A stretch of DNA of 64,000 nt from Chloroflexota bacterium (GTDB lineage: Bacteria; Chloroflexota; Anaerolineae; Aggregatilineales; Phototrophicaceae): assembly GCA_013388745.1 (NCBI GenBank), contig JACAER010000034.1, forward strand, positions 206,993 to 270,992, written 5' to 3'. Below, in pieces: positions 51,152 to 58,482 of this stretch. Positions within the stretch are counted from its first letter, which is position 1; the number at the start of each line of letters is the position of its first letter. The translations under genes and the position numbers were made by a program. The notes under the pieces are model-generated. The model searched no databases and was not told the DNA's origin. It worked only from the letters and a program-made list of their open reading frames with translations.

Positions 51152-51793
51152 ATGGATTCAAAGACGCTGAAAGCACTGTTGGCAGAATTTTTGGGTACGT
51201 TCACGCTGGTGTTTATCGGGGTGACCGCTGTCGCGTCGAATCAGGGTGTACTGGTGGCGGCGTTGGCGCATGGATTGGTGGTGGTGCACGCGGCGTACAG
51301 CTACGGCCATCTTTCCGGCGCGCATCTTAATCCGGCGGTAACGCTGGGGCTGCTGGCGGGCGGCAAAATCGCGCCGCTGACGGCGGGGCTGTATATGGTG
51401 GTGCAGTTTGTGGCGGGCATTGTCGCTGCCTTGGTGGCGAACGGGCTGGTCGGGCCTGGCGGGCAGACGGCGGGAGCGCTGACAACGAGCAATATCGCGG
51501 CGGCGGCGATTTTTGAGGGGATTTTGACCTTTGTGCTGGTGAGCGTGGTGTTTCAGGCGGCGGTTTTTGACAAGGCGGGCAAGTTCGCGGGGCTGGCGAT
51601 CGGCCTGACGCTGGTCGCCTGTATTCTGGCGGGCGGCACGTATACCGGCGCATCGCTCAACCCGGCGCGCACACTGGGGCCGGCGCTGGTGGCGGGCGAT
51701 TTGAGCTATCTGCTGCCCTATCTGCTGGCTATTTTTGGGGGCGGCGCGCTGGGCGGGCTAGCGCAGACCTATATCGTCGGCGACCAAAGATAG
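51152..51793 (+). CDS. aqpS: MIP-family aquaporin, probable arsenite channel (AqpS-like)
   Basis: A 213-residue six-helix channel. Two NPA motifs are present, at 60-62 (AHLNPAVTLG) and 170-172 (SLNPARTLGP). Aligning on these with E. coli AqpZ gives the aromatic/arginine filter H40, I158, A167, R173 instead of F-H-T-R, a combination known from plant tonoplast aquaporins. In Sinorhizobium meliloti, AqpS replaces the ArsB pump and lets arsenite flow out; the same logic fits this arsR-arsC-aquaporin order, since no arsB or acr3 is present. AGGAAA precedes the ATG. Confidence 0.88.
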   Translation: MDSKTLKALLAEFLGTFTLVFIGVTAVASNQGVLVAALAHGLVVVHAAYSYGHLSGAHLNPAVTLGLLAGGKIAPLTAGLYMVVQFVAGIVAALVANGLVGPGGQTAGALTTSNIAAAAIFEGILTFVLVSVVFQAAVFDKAGKFAGLAIGLTLVACILAGGTYTGASLNPARTLGPALVAGDLSYLLPYLLAIFGGGALGGLAQTYIVGDQR

Positions 51794-51823
51794 CGCCGCT
51801 TATCGGCCTGTGTTTTCGGAGAG

Positions 51824-51854
51824 CGGGGCGAAGCGCAGAAGCCAGCTTCGCCCG
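51824..51854. terminator. palindrome at the end of the arsenic operon
   Basis: CGGGGCGAAGC (51824-51834) pairs with GCTTCGCCCG (51845-51854) across ten bases, with one bulged G. It lies between the convergent aquaporin and GNAT stops. No T-tract follows. Confidence 0.5.
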
Positions 51855-51863
51855 TGAAGATGC

Positions 51864-52838
51864 TCAGTGGTTAATGGCAGTGGGGTCGCCGCGCAGCACT
51901 TTACGATAGGCGACATGCTGCATGTAGACACGCATGCCGACACGCTCGTACAGGGCGACGGCGTTGCTGGTGTTGTTGGCGTCTACGCCCAATCCCACGC
52001 GATGATAACCGCGCTGCCTGAACATGGCGAAGGTGTGCTGTAAAAGCGCGCTCGCCAGGCCGCGGCGGCGCCACGGACGCCGCACGGCCAGGGTGCTGAG
52101 CCAACCGAGATCGGGCTGCTCCTGGCCGAACGGCCGGCACAGCGCCACGCCGGCGATCTGCTGGGCCTCGTAGACCACCAGCCACAGCGCCGGGTCGAAA
52201 TTCTTTTTGTCCGTTGTGTAGTAGCTCCACATATCAAAGGGCTGAACAACATGCCCCCAGTGATCGTGGAAGGCTTCCTGCACAGCTTCGTAGACGGCGC
52301 GACTATCGCGCTGCACATCGAAGGGACGGAAAACCAAGCCATCGGGGAGGGGCGGCGCGTTTTCCGGCAGCGTTTGGATCACCATACGATAAAAATGGCG
52401 CACGAGGGTATACCCTTCGGAGCGCAGCAGGGCGCCAAAGCCCGCGCTGCTGGCGAGATTATAGCGCTGCATGATAATCGGCGTTTCCTGCGGCAGATGC
52501 GCGGCAATCGTGAGGGCGTGCGCATCGGTGGCGCGCACGAGTTGGCGCCCCCAGCCCTGCCGCTGGAAATCAGGATGAATGTGCCCGCGCGCGTGAACCT
52601 GACCGCTTGGGCCCAAGAGGACAAGATCGCAGAAGCCGGCGACTCTGCCGTCAGGCGCGCTGACGACGAACGAATCGCGCTCGGCGTCAAAATCCGGTTC
52701 AGTCATTTCGCGGCGGAATTCGTCTTCGGTGAGCAAACGTTCTTCACCGTCGGCGATATAAGCGGCGTTGAGGGCCTCGAGGGCGCCGCGCAAATCGTCC
52801 CAACGGAAATGGCGCACGGTCATGGTATCGAGACGCAT
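51864..52838 (-). CDS. double-domain GNAT acetyltransferase
   Basis: A 324-residue protein with two GNAT domains. The first, at about 1-155, has a degenerate acetyl-CoA loop (HPDFQRQGWGRQLV). The second, at about 165-320, is clear: ALWLVVYEAQQIAGVALCRP, then WLSTLAVRRPWRRRGLASAL with the RRRGLA loop, and GLGVDANNTSNAVALYERVG. The layout recalls the MshD-like two-domain subfamily. The substrate is unknown. ATG 52838 has AGGAGG about nine bases upstream; the longer frame from 52877 is not supported. Confidence 0.9.
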   Translation of the reverse strand: MRLDTMTVRHFRWDDLRGALEALNAAYIADGEERLLTEDEFRREMTEPDFDAERDSFVVSAPDGRVAGFCDLVLLGPSGQVHARGHIHPDFQRQGWGRQLVRATDAHALTIAAHLPQETPIIMQRYNLASSAGFGALLRSEGYTLVRHFYRMVIQTLPENAPPLPDGLVFRPFDVQRDSRAVYEAVQEAFHDHWGHVVQPFDMWSYYTTDKKNFDPALWLVVYEAQQIAGVALCRPFGQEQPDLGWLSTLAVRRPWRRRGLASALLQHTFAMFRQRGYHRVGLGVDANNTSNAVALYERVGMRVYMQHVAYRKVLRGDPTAINH

Positions 52839-52942
52839 GGATAGGCCTCCTGTCCACAATAGGAAGCAGGATAGCACAGGCAGACAAGCGGTGTCAAGAG
52901 GGGTTTTTAGGGGTCAAAAATCAAAAAGCAGCTAAGCGAATT

Positions 52943-52971
52943 TTGACAAAGGGCGATTTTTCAGTTCAATT
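52943..52971 (+). promoter_or_regulatory. promoter candidate for the 53019 gene
   Basis: TTGACA (52943-52948) is a consensus -35; 17 bases later TCAATT is a weak -10. It lies in an AT-rich stretch ahead of AAAGGA and ATG 53019. Confidence 0.45.
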
Positions 52972-53018
52972 ACTAGCCGGGAACATGTGAAGGCTGCATC
53001 GCTGACAAAAGGACATTC

Positions 53019-54146
53019 ATGCCCGACCTGAATTTTTTCGTGGAACTGGCGCTGCGTTTCGGGTTGATCGCGGCAGGGCTGTTTATTGTGGTGGGCACGG
53101 TGCTTTCGGCCATCAGGACGTTCGTGCTGCCGCGCAGCGCCAACACCTGGCTGACCCGACAGGTGTTCGGCGCGTTCAGTCAGGTGTTCCTCCTGCGGGC
53201 CAAGAAAAAAGCGTCTTACGCCGAACGCGATCAGATCATGGCGATGTTCGCGCCGACTGCGCTGCTGGCGCTGCCGGTGGTGTGGATGATCTGCATTGAT
53301 GTGGGCTATACGCTGCTGTACCGCGCCGCCGTGGATGATTGGTGGGAAGCTTTCCGTCTCAGCGGCTCGTCGCTGATGACACTGGGGGTGGCCGCACCGC
53401 CGACACCGCTGACCTATATGCTAAGCTACAGCGAGGCGGCACTGGGACTGATTATGGTGGCGCTGCTGATCGGCTATCTGCCGACGATGTACGCCACATT
53501 TTCGCGGCGGGAACTGGCCGTCAACCTGCTGGAAGTGCGCGCTGGTTCGCCGCCTTCGGCGGTCGAGATGCTGGTGCGCGTGCATCGCATTCACGGAATC
53601 GACAAGCTGCATGAGCTGTGGACGGAATGGGAAATCTGGTTCGCGGAGCTGGAAGAAACGCACACTTCGTTAGCGGCGCTGGTGTTTTTTCGGTCGCCCA
53701 CGCCGGAACATTCGTGGGTGACAGCAGCGGGCGCAGTGCTGGACGCGGCGGCGCTGATGACCTCGACGCTGGATGTGCCGCGCGACGCGCAGCGCGAACT
53801 GTGCATCCGCGCCGGGTATCTGGCGCTGCGTAAGATCGCCGACTTTTTCCGCATCACCTATAACCACGACCCGAAGCCGACCGACGCGATCAGCATCACG
53901 CGCGACGAATTCGAGGGGGCTTACGACGAACTGCGCGCCGCCGGTCTGGCGCTGAAGCCTGATCGCGACCAGTGCTGGCGCGATTTCGCCGGCTGGCGCG
54001 TGAACTATGATCGCGTGCTGCTGGCGATCGCGCTGCTGACGCTGGCGCCCTATGCCCCCTGGTCATCGGATCGCGGCCTGCCGGATCTGCGGCCGGGCGG
54101 CGTGGCGGTGCGCGGGAAAACTAAGACCGAAAAGGCTGCCTCATGA
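53019..54146 (+). CDS. K+-channel-like membrane protein with degenerate filter
   Basis: A 375-residue protein. Helices at about 9-31, 80-102 and 134-156 bracket a pore-helix-like segment AFRLSGSSLMTLGVAAPPTP (111-130). This has the shape of two-TM potassium channels, but TLGVA stands where the TVGYG filter would be. The C-terminal 200 residues are a soluble helical domain with no RCK/TrkA signature. A weak relation to ion-channel families is the best reading; conduction of K+ is doubtful. AAAGGA precedes the ATG. Its stop overlaps the ATG of the truncated VOC gene (ATGA). Confidence 0.7.
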   Translation: MPDLNFFVELALRFGLIAAGLFIVVGTVLSAIRTFVLPRSANTWLTRQVFGAFSQVFLLRAKKKASYAERDQIMAMFAPTALLALPVVWMICIDVGYTLLYRAAVDDWWEAFRLSGSSLMTLGVAAPPTPLTYMLSYSEAALGLIMVALLIGYLPTMYATFSRRELAVNLLEVRAGSPPSAVEMLVRVHRIHGIDKLHELWTEWEIWFAELEETHTSLAALVFFRSPTPEHSWVTAAGAVLDAAALMTSTLDVPRDAQRELCIRAGYLALRKIADFFRITYNHDPKPTDAISITRDEFEGAYDELRAAGLALKPDRDQCWRDFAGWRVNYDRVLLAIALLTLAPYAPWSSDRGLPDLRPGGVAVRGKTKTEKAAS

Positions 54147-54310
54147 CGATCATCGGACTGCATCACGCCCAGATTACGATTCCCAAAGGCGCAGAGGAGG
54201 CTGGACGCGCTTTCTACTGCGGCCTGTTGGGGCTGCCGGAGATCGAAAAGCCGGATGCGCTCAAAGGGGGCGGCGGCTTGTGGCTGCTGGCCGGCGGGCA
54301 GCATATATAA
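54143..54310 (+). pseudogene. truncated VOC/glyoxalase-family gene
   Basis: The 55 codons from ATG 54143 read MTIIGLHHAQITIPKGAEEA, then AFYCGLLGLPEIEKPDALKG and GGGLWLLAGG, before TAA 54308-54310. This matches the first half of a one-domain VOC protein, including the first metal-site His (LHHAQI). The normal protein runs on for another 60-70 residues, and no continuation was seen in the other frames before the next gene. The ATG overlaps the stop of the channel-like gene, so the intact ancestor was its operon partner. The truncation point coincides with the promoter of the next gene. Confidence 0.72.
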
Positions 54311-54311
54311 T
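54306..54311 (+). promoter_or_regulatory. -10 box (TATAAT) of the inositol monophosphatase gene
   Basis: TATAAT overlaps the stop codon of the truncated VOC frame and lies 33 bases before ATG 54345, with AAGGAAG (54331-54337) between. Confidence 0.5.
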
Positions 54312-54344
54312 AGGGCGGCGCTACATCAGCAAGGAAGCAGATAC

Positions 54345-55154
54345 ATGGATTTACAAGCAATGCGCAGGACAGCGACAGCCATCGCGCGCGAGGCGGGCGA
54401 GGTGGTCATGCAGTATTTCGACAGTCCGCAGGAAATGCAGAGCAAACAGGGCAACGTCTTCGATGTGGTGACCGAAGCCGATCGGGCGTCGGAGCAGGTG
54501 ATCGTCACGAAACTGCACGCGGCTTTTCCCGATCACCGCATTATCGGGGAAGAAGGCAGCAGCGTGGGCGCGGCGGACGCCGATTACTTCTGGTATGTCG
54601 ATCCCCTGGATGGCACGATCAATTTTACGCATCAGATCCCGATTTTTTCGGTGAGTCTGGCGCTGGCAGATAAAGAGATGCGCCCGCTGCTGGGGGTGGT
54701 CTTTAATCCGGCGTACAATCGTATGTTCAGCGCGGCGCAGGGCTTCGGCGCGACGCTGGACGACAAGCCGATTCATGTCTCGCGGACGGCGGTGCTCAAC
54801 GAATGCGTGCTGGGCACGGGTTTTCCCTATGATAAGGCCACCAACCCGGATAACAACCTGCGCGAATTCGCTGCGCTTTCGGTGCGCACACGCGGGCTGC
54901 GGCGCTTTGGCTCGGCGGCGCTGGATTTATGCTATGTGGCGATGGGGCGCTTCGACGGCTACTGGGAAAAACGTATCAAGCCGTGGGATGGGCTGGCGGG
55001 GATGATCGTGGTGGAAGAAGCGGGCGGCATGGTGACGGATTTCAGCGGCGCGCAGTCCAAACTGCTGTATATGGGCTTCGAAGTGCTGGCGAGCAACGGG
55101 CGCATCCACAAGCAGGTGTTGGGCGTGCTGCAAGAAGTCATCAATCAGGCTTAA
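54345..55154 (+). CDS. inositol monophosphatase family protein
   Basis: A 269-residue Mg2+-dependent phosphatase. GEEGSS provides the first metal ligand, DPLDGTINFTHQIPIFSVSL (D86, D89) the central motif, and IKPWDGLAGMIVVEEAGGMV the second metal motif. Substrates in the family include inositol phosphate, fructose-1,6-bisphosphate and histidinol phosphate; which applies here is unknown. ATG 54345 is set by AAGGAAG; the longer frame from 54255 overlaps the VOC remnant. Its end overlaps the end of the convergent GAF gene by 14 bases. Confidence 0.93.
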   Translation: MDLQAMRRTATAIAREAGEVVMQYFDSPQEMQSKQGNVFDVVTEADRASEQVIVTKLHAAFPDHRIIGEEGSSVGAADADYFWYVDPLDGTINFTHQIPIFSVSLALADKEMRPLLGVVFNPAYNRMFSAAQGFGATLDDKPIHVSRTAVLNECVLGTGFPYDKATNPDNNLREFAALSVRTRGLRRFGSAALDLCYVAMGRFDGYWEKRIKPWDGLAGMIVVEEAGGMVTDFSGAQSKLLYMGFEVLASNGRIHKQVLGVLQEVINQA

Positions 55155-56019
55155 ACTGCCTGCGCATGTCGTCGGCGCGCGCTTCCAGGTGCTTGAAGTA
55201 ATCGCTTTCGACAATCTCGCTGACCTGGGCGTCGAGTTTTTGCTGGTCGATCTGGATGCGCAGGCGCTGCACTTCCTGCTGGGCGCTGTGCAGATCGGCC
55301 TTGATGGTCTGGAAGCGGCGGGCGTTGACGATGGCGATAGCGGCCTGATTGGAGAAAGCGGCCATCAGGGGGACGGTAGCGTCATCAAACAGGCCGCGCT
55401 GGGCGCGGTTATCGGTGTAGAGGACGCCGATGATTTCGTCCTGCAAGATGAGCGGGATACACAGGATCGAGCGCAGTTGGTTGGCCGAAACGCTCTGGCG
55501 GGCGGCGAAGCGTTCGTCCTCCTGCGCGTTGAGGGTCACAATCGGCTGGCGTTTGTTGAGGGCTTCGTCGATCACGCCGCGACTGAAGACGGCCTCACGT
55601 TCGCTCAGCGTCTCCTGATCCCAGTTACGGGCGGCGCGCAGGGTGAGTTGGCCGCTTTGGCCATCGCGCAGCATCAGATAGGCGCGTTCCGCGCCGGTGA
55701 GGGCGATGATGGTGTCGATGATGTCTTCCAGCACGCGATCCAGTTCCAGCGAGGAGGTAATCAGCGCGGAGGTGCGCACGAGACCTTGCAGATTGGCCAT
55801 CTGCTGCGCCATATCGCGGCTGCCGCGCTGGAGGGCGCGCAGTTCGCGCTGGAAATGGGCCAGCAGCGTGCTGAGTGTTTGCTGTGTATCGCTGGAAACG
55901 GGCACACGGTGCGAAGCGAGGAGTTGCAGCAGGCGCATGAGGTGCTGTTCAAGCTGGGCTTTGTGGTTTTCGAGGTTGTGAATGGCTGCTGCCAGCGCGT
56001 CGCTTTTCTGGTTGTTCAT
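55141..56019 (-). CDS. coiled-coil/GAF domain protein in a MinD-like operon
   Basis: A 292-residue cytosolic protein. The N-terminal 90 residues are helical coiled coil (NLENHKAQLEQHLMRLLQLL). A GAF domain follows at about 85-230 (SLELDRVLEDIIDTIIALTG, RSILCIPLILQDEIIGVLYT), then a second coiled coil to the C-terminus (DLHSAQQEVQRLRIQIDQQK). It has no kinase, cyclase or other output domain. It starts 4 bases after the MinD-like ATPase stop, so the two are surely co-translated, and the GAF protein is a candidate regulator or cargo adaptor of the ATPase. Confidence 0.87.
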   Translation of the reverse strand: MNNQKSDALAAAIHNLENHKAQLEQHLMRLLQLLASHRVPVSSDTQQTLSTLLAHFQRELRALQRGSRDMAQQMANLQGLVRTSALITSSLELDRVLEDIIDTIIALTGAERAYLMLRDGQSGQLTLRAARNWDQETLSEREAVFSRGVIDEALNKRQPIVTLNAQEDERFAARQSVSANQLRSILCIPLILQDEIIGVLYTDNRAQRGLFDDATVPLMAAFSNQAAIAIVNARRFQTIKADLHSAQQEVQRLRIQIDQQKLDAQVSEIVESDYFKHLEARADDMRRQFKPD

Positions 56020-56023
56020 GCGG

Positions 56024-56782
56024 CTAGGCTTCCATGATGCGCGCGGCAATGGCGCGCAGTTTTTGGGTGATGGCGTGCTGGGGATAATTGACGACGAACA
56101 CGCCTTCGCCCGCCAGCGTCATCATTTCGTCGGAATGCGGCAGCACGGCGCCGACCTGGCACTTGTAGGTTTCTTCGACGCGGGCTTTGATGTCGTCGGC
56201 GTTGAAGGTTTGCGGCGCTTTGTTGACGATCAAGAGCATACGCGGCACTTTCAGCCGGTTGGCGACGGAAACGGTAACGCCTGTGCCCTGATAATCCTGC
56301 TGATCGGGGCGCAGGATGATGAGCAGCACTTGCGAAATAGCGATCGAAAGCAGGGTTTCTTCGTTGAGGCCGGGATGCGTGTCGATGAGCAGCACGTCCA
56401 ACTGCATCTTGCGCACCAAATCCTGAAAGCCATTGTTGAGCAGGCCGACGTCGTAGCCTTTGTCGAGGATGCGCGCGATCTCGCCGGCTTTGAGGCTGGA
56501 GGGAATGAGAAAGACCTTGCCTGGAATGCCAGTGCCGAGATGTTCGGTGACATCGTGGGCAGTGTCTTCGATCTGGCAGCGTTCCCACAAATAATCGTTG
56601 AGCGTATGTTTGATCTGGTCTTCTTGCAGACGAAACAAAACATGAATACCGGGACTCTGGATGTCGGTGTCGACGACGCCGACGCGCAGCCCTGCCAGTG
56701 CCAGCAGCGCCGCCAGATTGGCTGTGGTGTTGCTTTTGCCCGTGCCCCCACGAAACGAATGCACCGAAACGATACGTGCCAT
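56024..56782 (-). CDS. MinD/ParA-like ATPase with variant Walker A motif
   Basis: A 252-residue SIMIBI ATPase. The Walker A region is HSFRGGTGKSNTTANLAALL. The residue that is the signature Lys in MinD and ParA (KGGxGK) is Arg11 here, while Lys16 is kept. DTDIQSPGIHVLF (A' motif) and VLLIDTHPGLNEETLLSIAI (Walker B) are intact. The C-terminal helix (AITQKLRAIAARIMEA) could be an amphipathic membrane anchor. ATG 56782 was chosen over GTG 56791. It is followed after 4 bases by the GAF gene and preceded by a J-domain protein gene. A role in positioning or surface organisation is inference. Confidence 0.9.
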   Translation of the reverse strand: MARIVSVHSFRGGTGKSNTTANLAALLALAGLRVGVVDTDIQSPGIHVLFRLQEDQIKHTLNDYLWERCQIEDTAHDVTEHLGTGIPGKVFLIPSSLKAGEIARILDKGYDVGLLNNGFQDLVRKMQLDVLLIDTHPGLNEETLLSIAISQVLLIILRPDQQDYQGTGVTVSVANRLKVPRMLLIVNKAPQTFNADDIKARVEETYKCQVGAVLPHSDEMMTLAGEGVFVVNYPQHAITQKLRAIAARIMEA

Positions 56783-56851
56783 TAATCCCACCCCAATGTG
56801 TGCGGCTGATTCCTATCAAGCCTATATCGTCTGCCGCCGTTAGGCAAGCCT

Positions 56852-57670
56852 TTAATCGTCGGTCGGGCGGCGCAGCATGTCTAGCCGTACCATATAGTCC
56901 TCATACTGCTCTTTGAGACGTTCGGCCATTTCTTTGAGCAGGTCGCGGCCTTTGCTTTGCGCCAGGGCTGTGTCGATCTTGAGGCGCATGAGTTCAGAAT
57001 GCAGCAGATCGTCGTATTTGCCCTGTAAGCGCGCATGGCGCCACGCCAGATCATCGCGCGCGGTCTCCAGCTTGCGCAGATGCAGGACGGCCAGCGGCGT
57101 ATCGGGGATGATGCGGCCTTCTTTTTCGGCCAGCGTCATCAGGGCATCGAGGTCTTCTTCTTCGTAGGCGTCGTTGATGAGGGCCATAACCCGGTTGCGG
57201 TAGGCGCGTTCGTCTTCGTCTGGCGCCAGATCGGGATGATAGCGCCGCGCCAGCGAACGATACAGCTTTTTCAGGCTGGCTTTGGGCTGCTCGTTGTGGG
57301 GGATATGCGCCATTCTGGGTGGCGGGGGCGGATCAAAATAGGCGGGATTCTGCTTGGGTTCGATCCAGGTTCTGTAGAACTGGACTTCGACCGGCACATA
57401 ATCGGGCGGCGGCGTCCACTGCGATTCCAGGGGGCGGGCGTGCTGCATGTGCGAGCGCAGATGGCGTTCTTTGCGCAGTTCTTCGATCGCTTCTGCCACC
57501 GCTTCGAGGCGCTGCATAGCGGGACGGACGAGCCGATCATAGCGCTGGCGGAAGCCGTCGAGTTCGCGCTGCAAATCGGCGATTTCGCTTTCCAGCGTGC
57601 CGATTTTCCGTTCATAGTGGGCGATTTCGTTTTTGACCCGTAGCAGTTTCTCGCGGATTTGGTCATCCAT
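56852..57670 (-). CDS. coiled-coil protein with internal J domain
   Basis: A 272-residue protein. Residues 5-75 are an N-terminal coiled coil (KIGTLESEIADLQRELDGFR). A Pro-rich linker with DPPPPPRM follows, then a J domain at about 130-178 with HPD at 145-147 (LYRSLARRYHPDLAPDEDER) and INDAYEEEDLDAL. A helical tail ends the protein. The intact HPD implies stimulation of a DnaK ATPase. It lies about 60 bases upstream of the MinD-like gene on the same strand and probably starts the operon. Confidence 0.85.
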   Translation of the reverse strand: MDDQIREKLLRVKNEIAHYERKIGTLESEIADLQRELDGFRQRYDRLVRPAMQRLEAVAEAIEELRKERHLRSHMQHARPLESQWTPPPDYVPVEVQFYRTWIEPKQNPAYFDPPPPPRMAHIPHNEQPKASLKKLYRSLARRYHPDLAPDEDERAYRNRVMALINDAYEEEDLDALMTLAEKEGRIIPDTPLAVLHLRKLETARDDLAWRHARLQGKYDDLLHSELMRLKIDTALAQSKGRDLLKEMAERLKEQYEDYMVRLDMLRRPTDD

Positions 57671-57905
57671 AAGGTGTATGTGTGAAGATGAAAATGCCGA
57701 ACGCTGATAACTTAACCTTACGATAACACGACATGATACGTGATGTGCCCCCCTGTTGATAGGGGGATTCGCCGTATACTCATCCGATACTTCTTTTATG
57801 TGCTGCTGACGGCTTTCCTACGCTGCGCCGAAAAATTTCTTATACAAGGCGGGTATATCTATAGTCGTGAATAAACGAGCAGTCAAAATAATGGAGTGCA
57901 TGACG

Positions 57906-58343
57906 ATGGCAACCCTGATCCGCTGGAATCCTTTCCGTGAAATGCTGGCCTTCGAGCGTATGTTGGATGACATGTGGCGGGGCGCGGCGGTTAACAATGC
58001 CCTGCCGCTGGACCTGTACGAGAGCGACAGCGCCTACGTGCTGCATGCCGATGTGCCCGGTCTCCAGCCTGACCAGATCAATATCCGTTTCGAGGATGGG
58101 CTGCTGACTATCAGCGTGCAATCGGAACGTCCGGCGCGGGAAGATGCGCGCGCGCTGCTGCAGGAACGCGCATTTGGCCACTACAACCGCACGCTGCGGC
58201 TGCCGGTGGAAGTAGAAACCGATAAGGCGGAAGCGCGCTATGAAAACGGTGTGCTGACGCTGACGCTGCCGAAGGCCGCCGCCGCGCAGCCGCGCCAGAT
58301 CGCGGTCAAGTTCAACAGCACGCTGCTGAACGCGCAGAACTAA
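57906..58343 (+). CDS. Hsp20 small heat-shock protein
   Basis: A 145-residue alpha-crystallin-type holdase. It starts MATLIRWNPFREMLAFERML, the usual beginning of bacterial Hsp20. The alpha-crystallin domain at about 40-135 includes YVLHADVPGLQPDQINIRFE, GHYNRTLRLPVEVETDKAEA and the signature RYENGVLTLTLPKA. GGAG at 57893-57896 fits ATG 57906 better than 57900 or 57867. The 235-base upstream gap has no CIRCE element. A perfect terminator follows. Confidence 0.94.
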   Translation: MATLIRWNPFREMLAFERMLDDMWRGAAVNNALPLDLYESDSAYVLHADVPGLQPDQINIRFEDGLLTISVQSERPAREDARALLQERAFGHYNRTLRLPVEVETDKAEARYENGVLTLTLPKAAAAQPRQIAVKFNSTLLNAQN

Positions 58344-58364
58344 TTTTCTATCCCCTTCCCTCTG

Positions 58365-58399
58365 CTGCCGCCGCCTCTCCCGGCGGCAGTTTGTTTTCT
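58365..58399 (+). terminator. Rho-independent terminator of hsp20
   Basis: CTGCCGCCG (58365-58373) pairs perfectly with CGGCGGCAG (58381-58389) across a 7-base loop and is followed by TTTGTTTTCT. Confidence 0.92.
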
Positions 58400-58482
58400 G
58401 CTCAGGCGCGCTTTTCAGGGTTCACCAATGGGCCGCCCGTCTGTAGAATAAACCCAGCCGTTTAAATTCACAGACATCGCGC

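Noticed and set aside
57671..57905. CIRCE or ROSE-type heat-shock element upstream of hsp20
   Set aside because: No TTAGCACTC inverted repeat and no convincing U-rich anti-Shine-Dalgarno hairpin.
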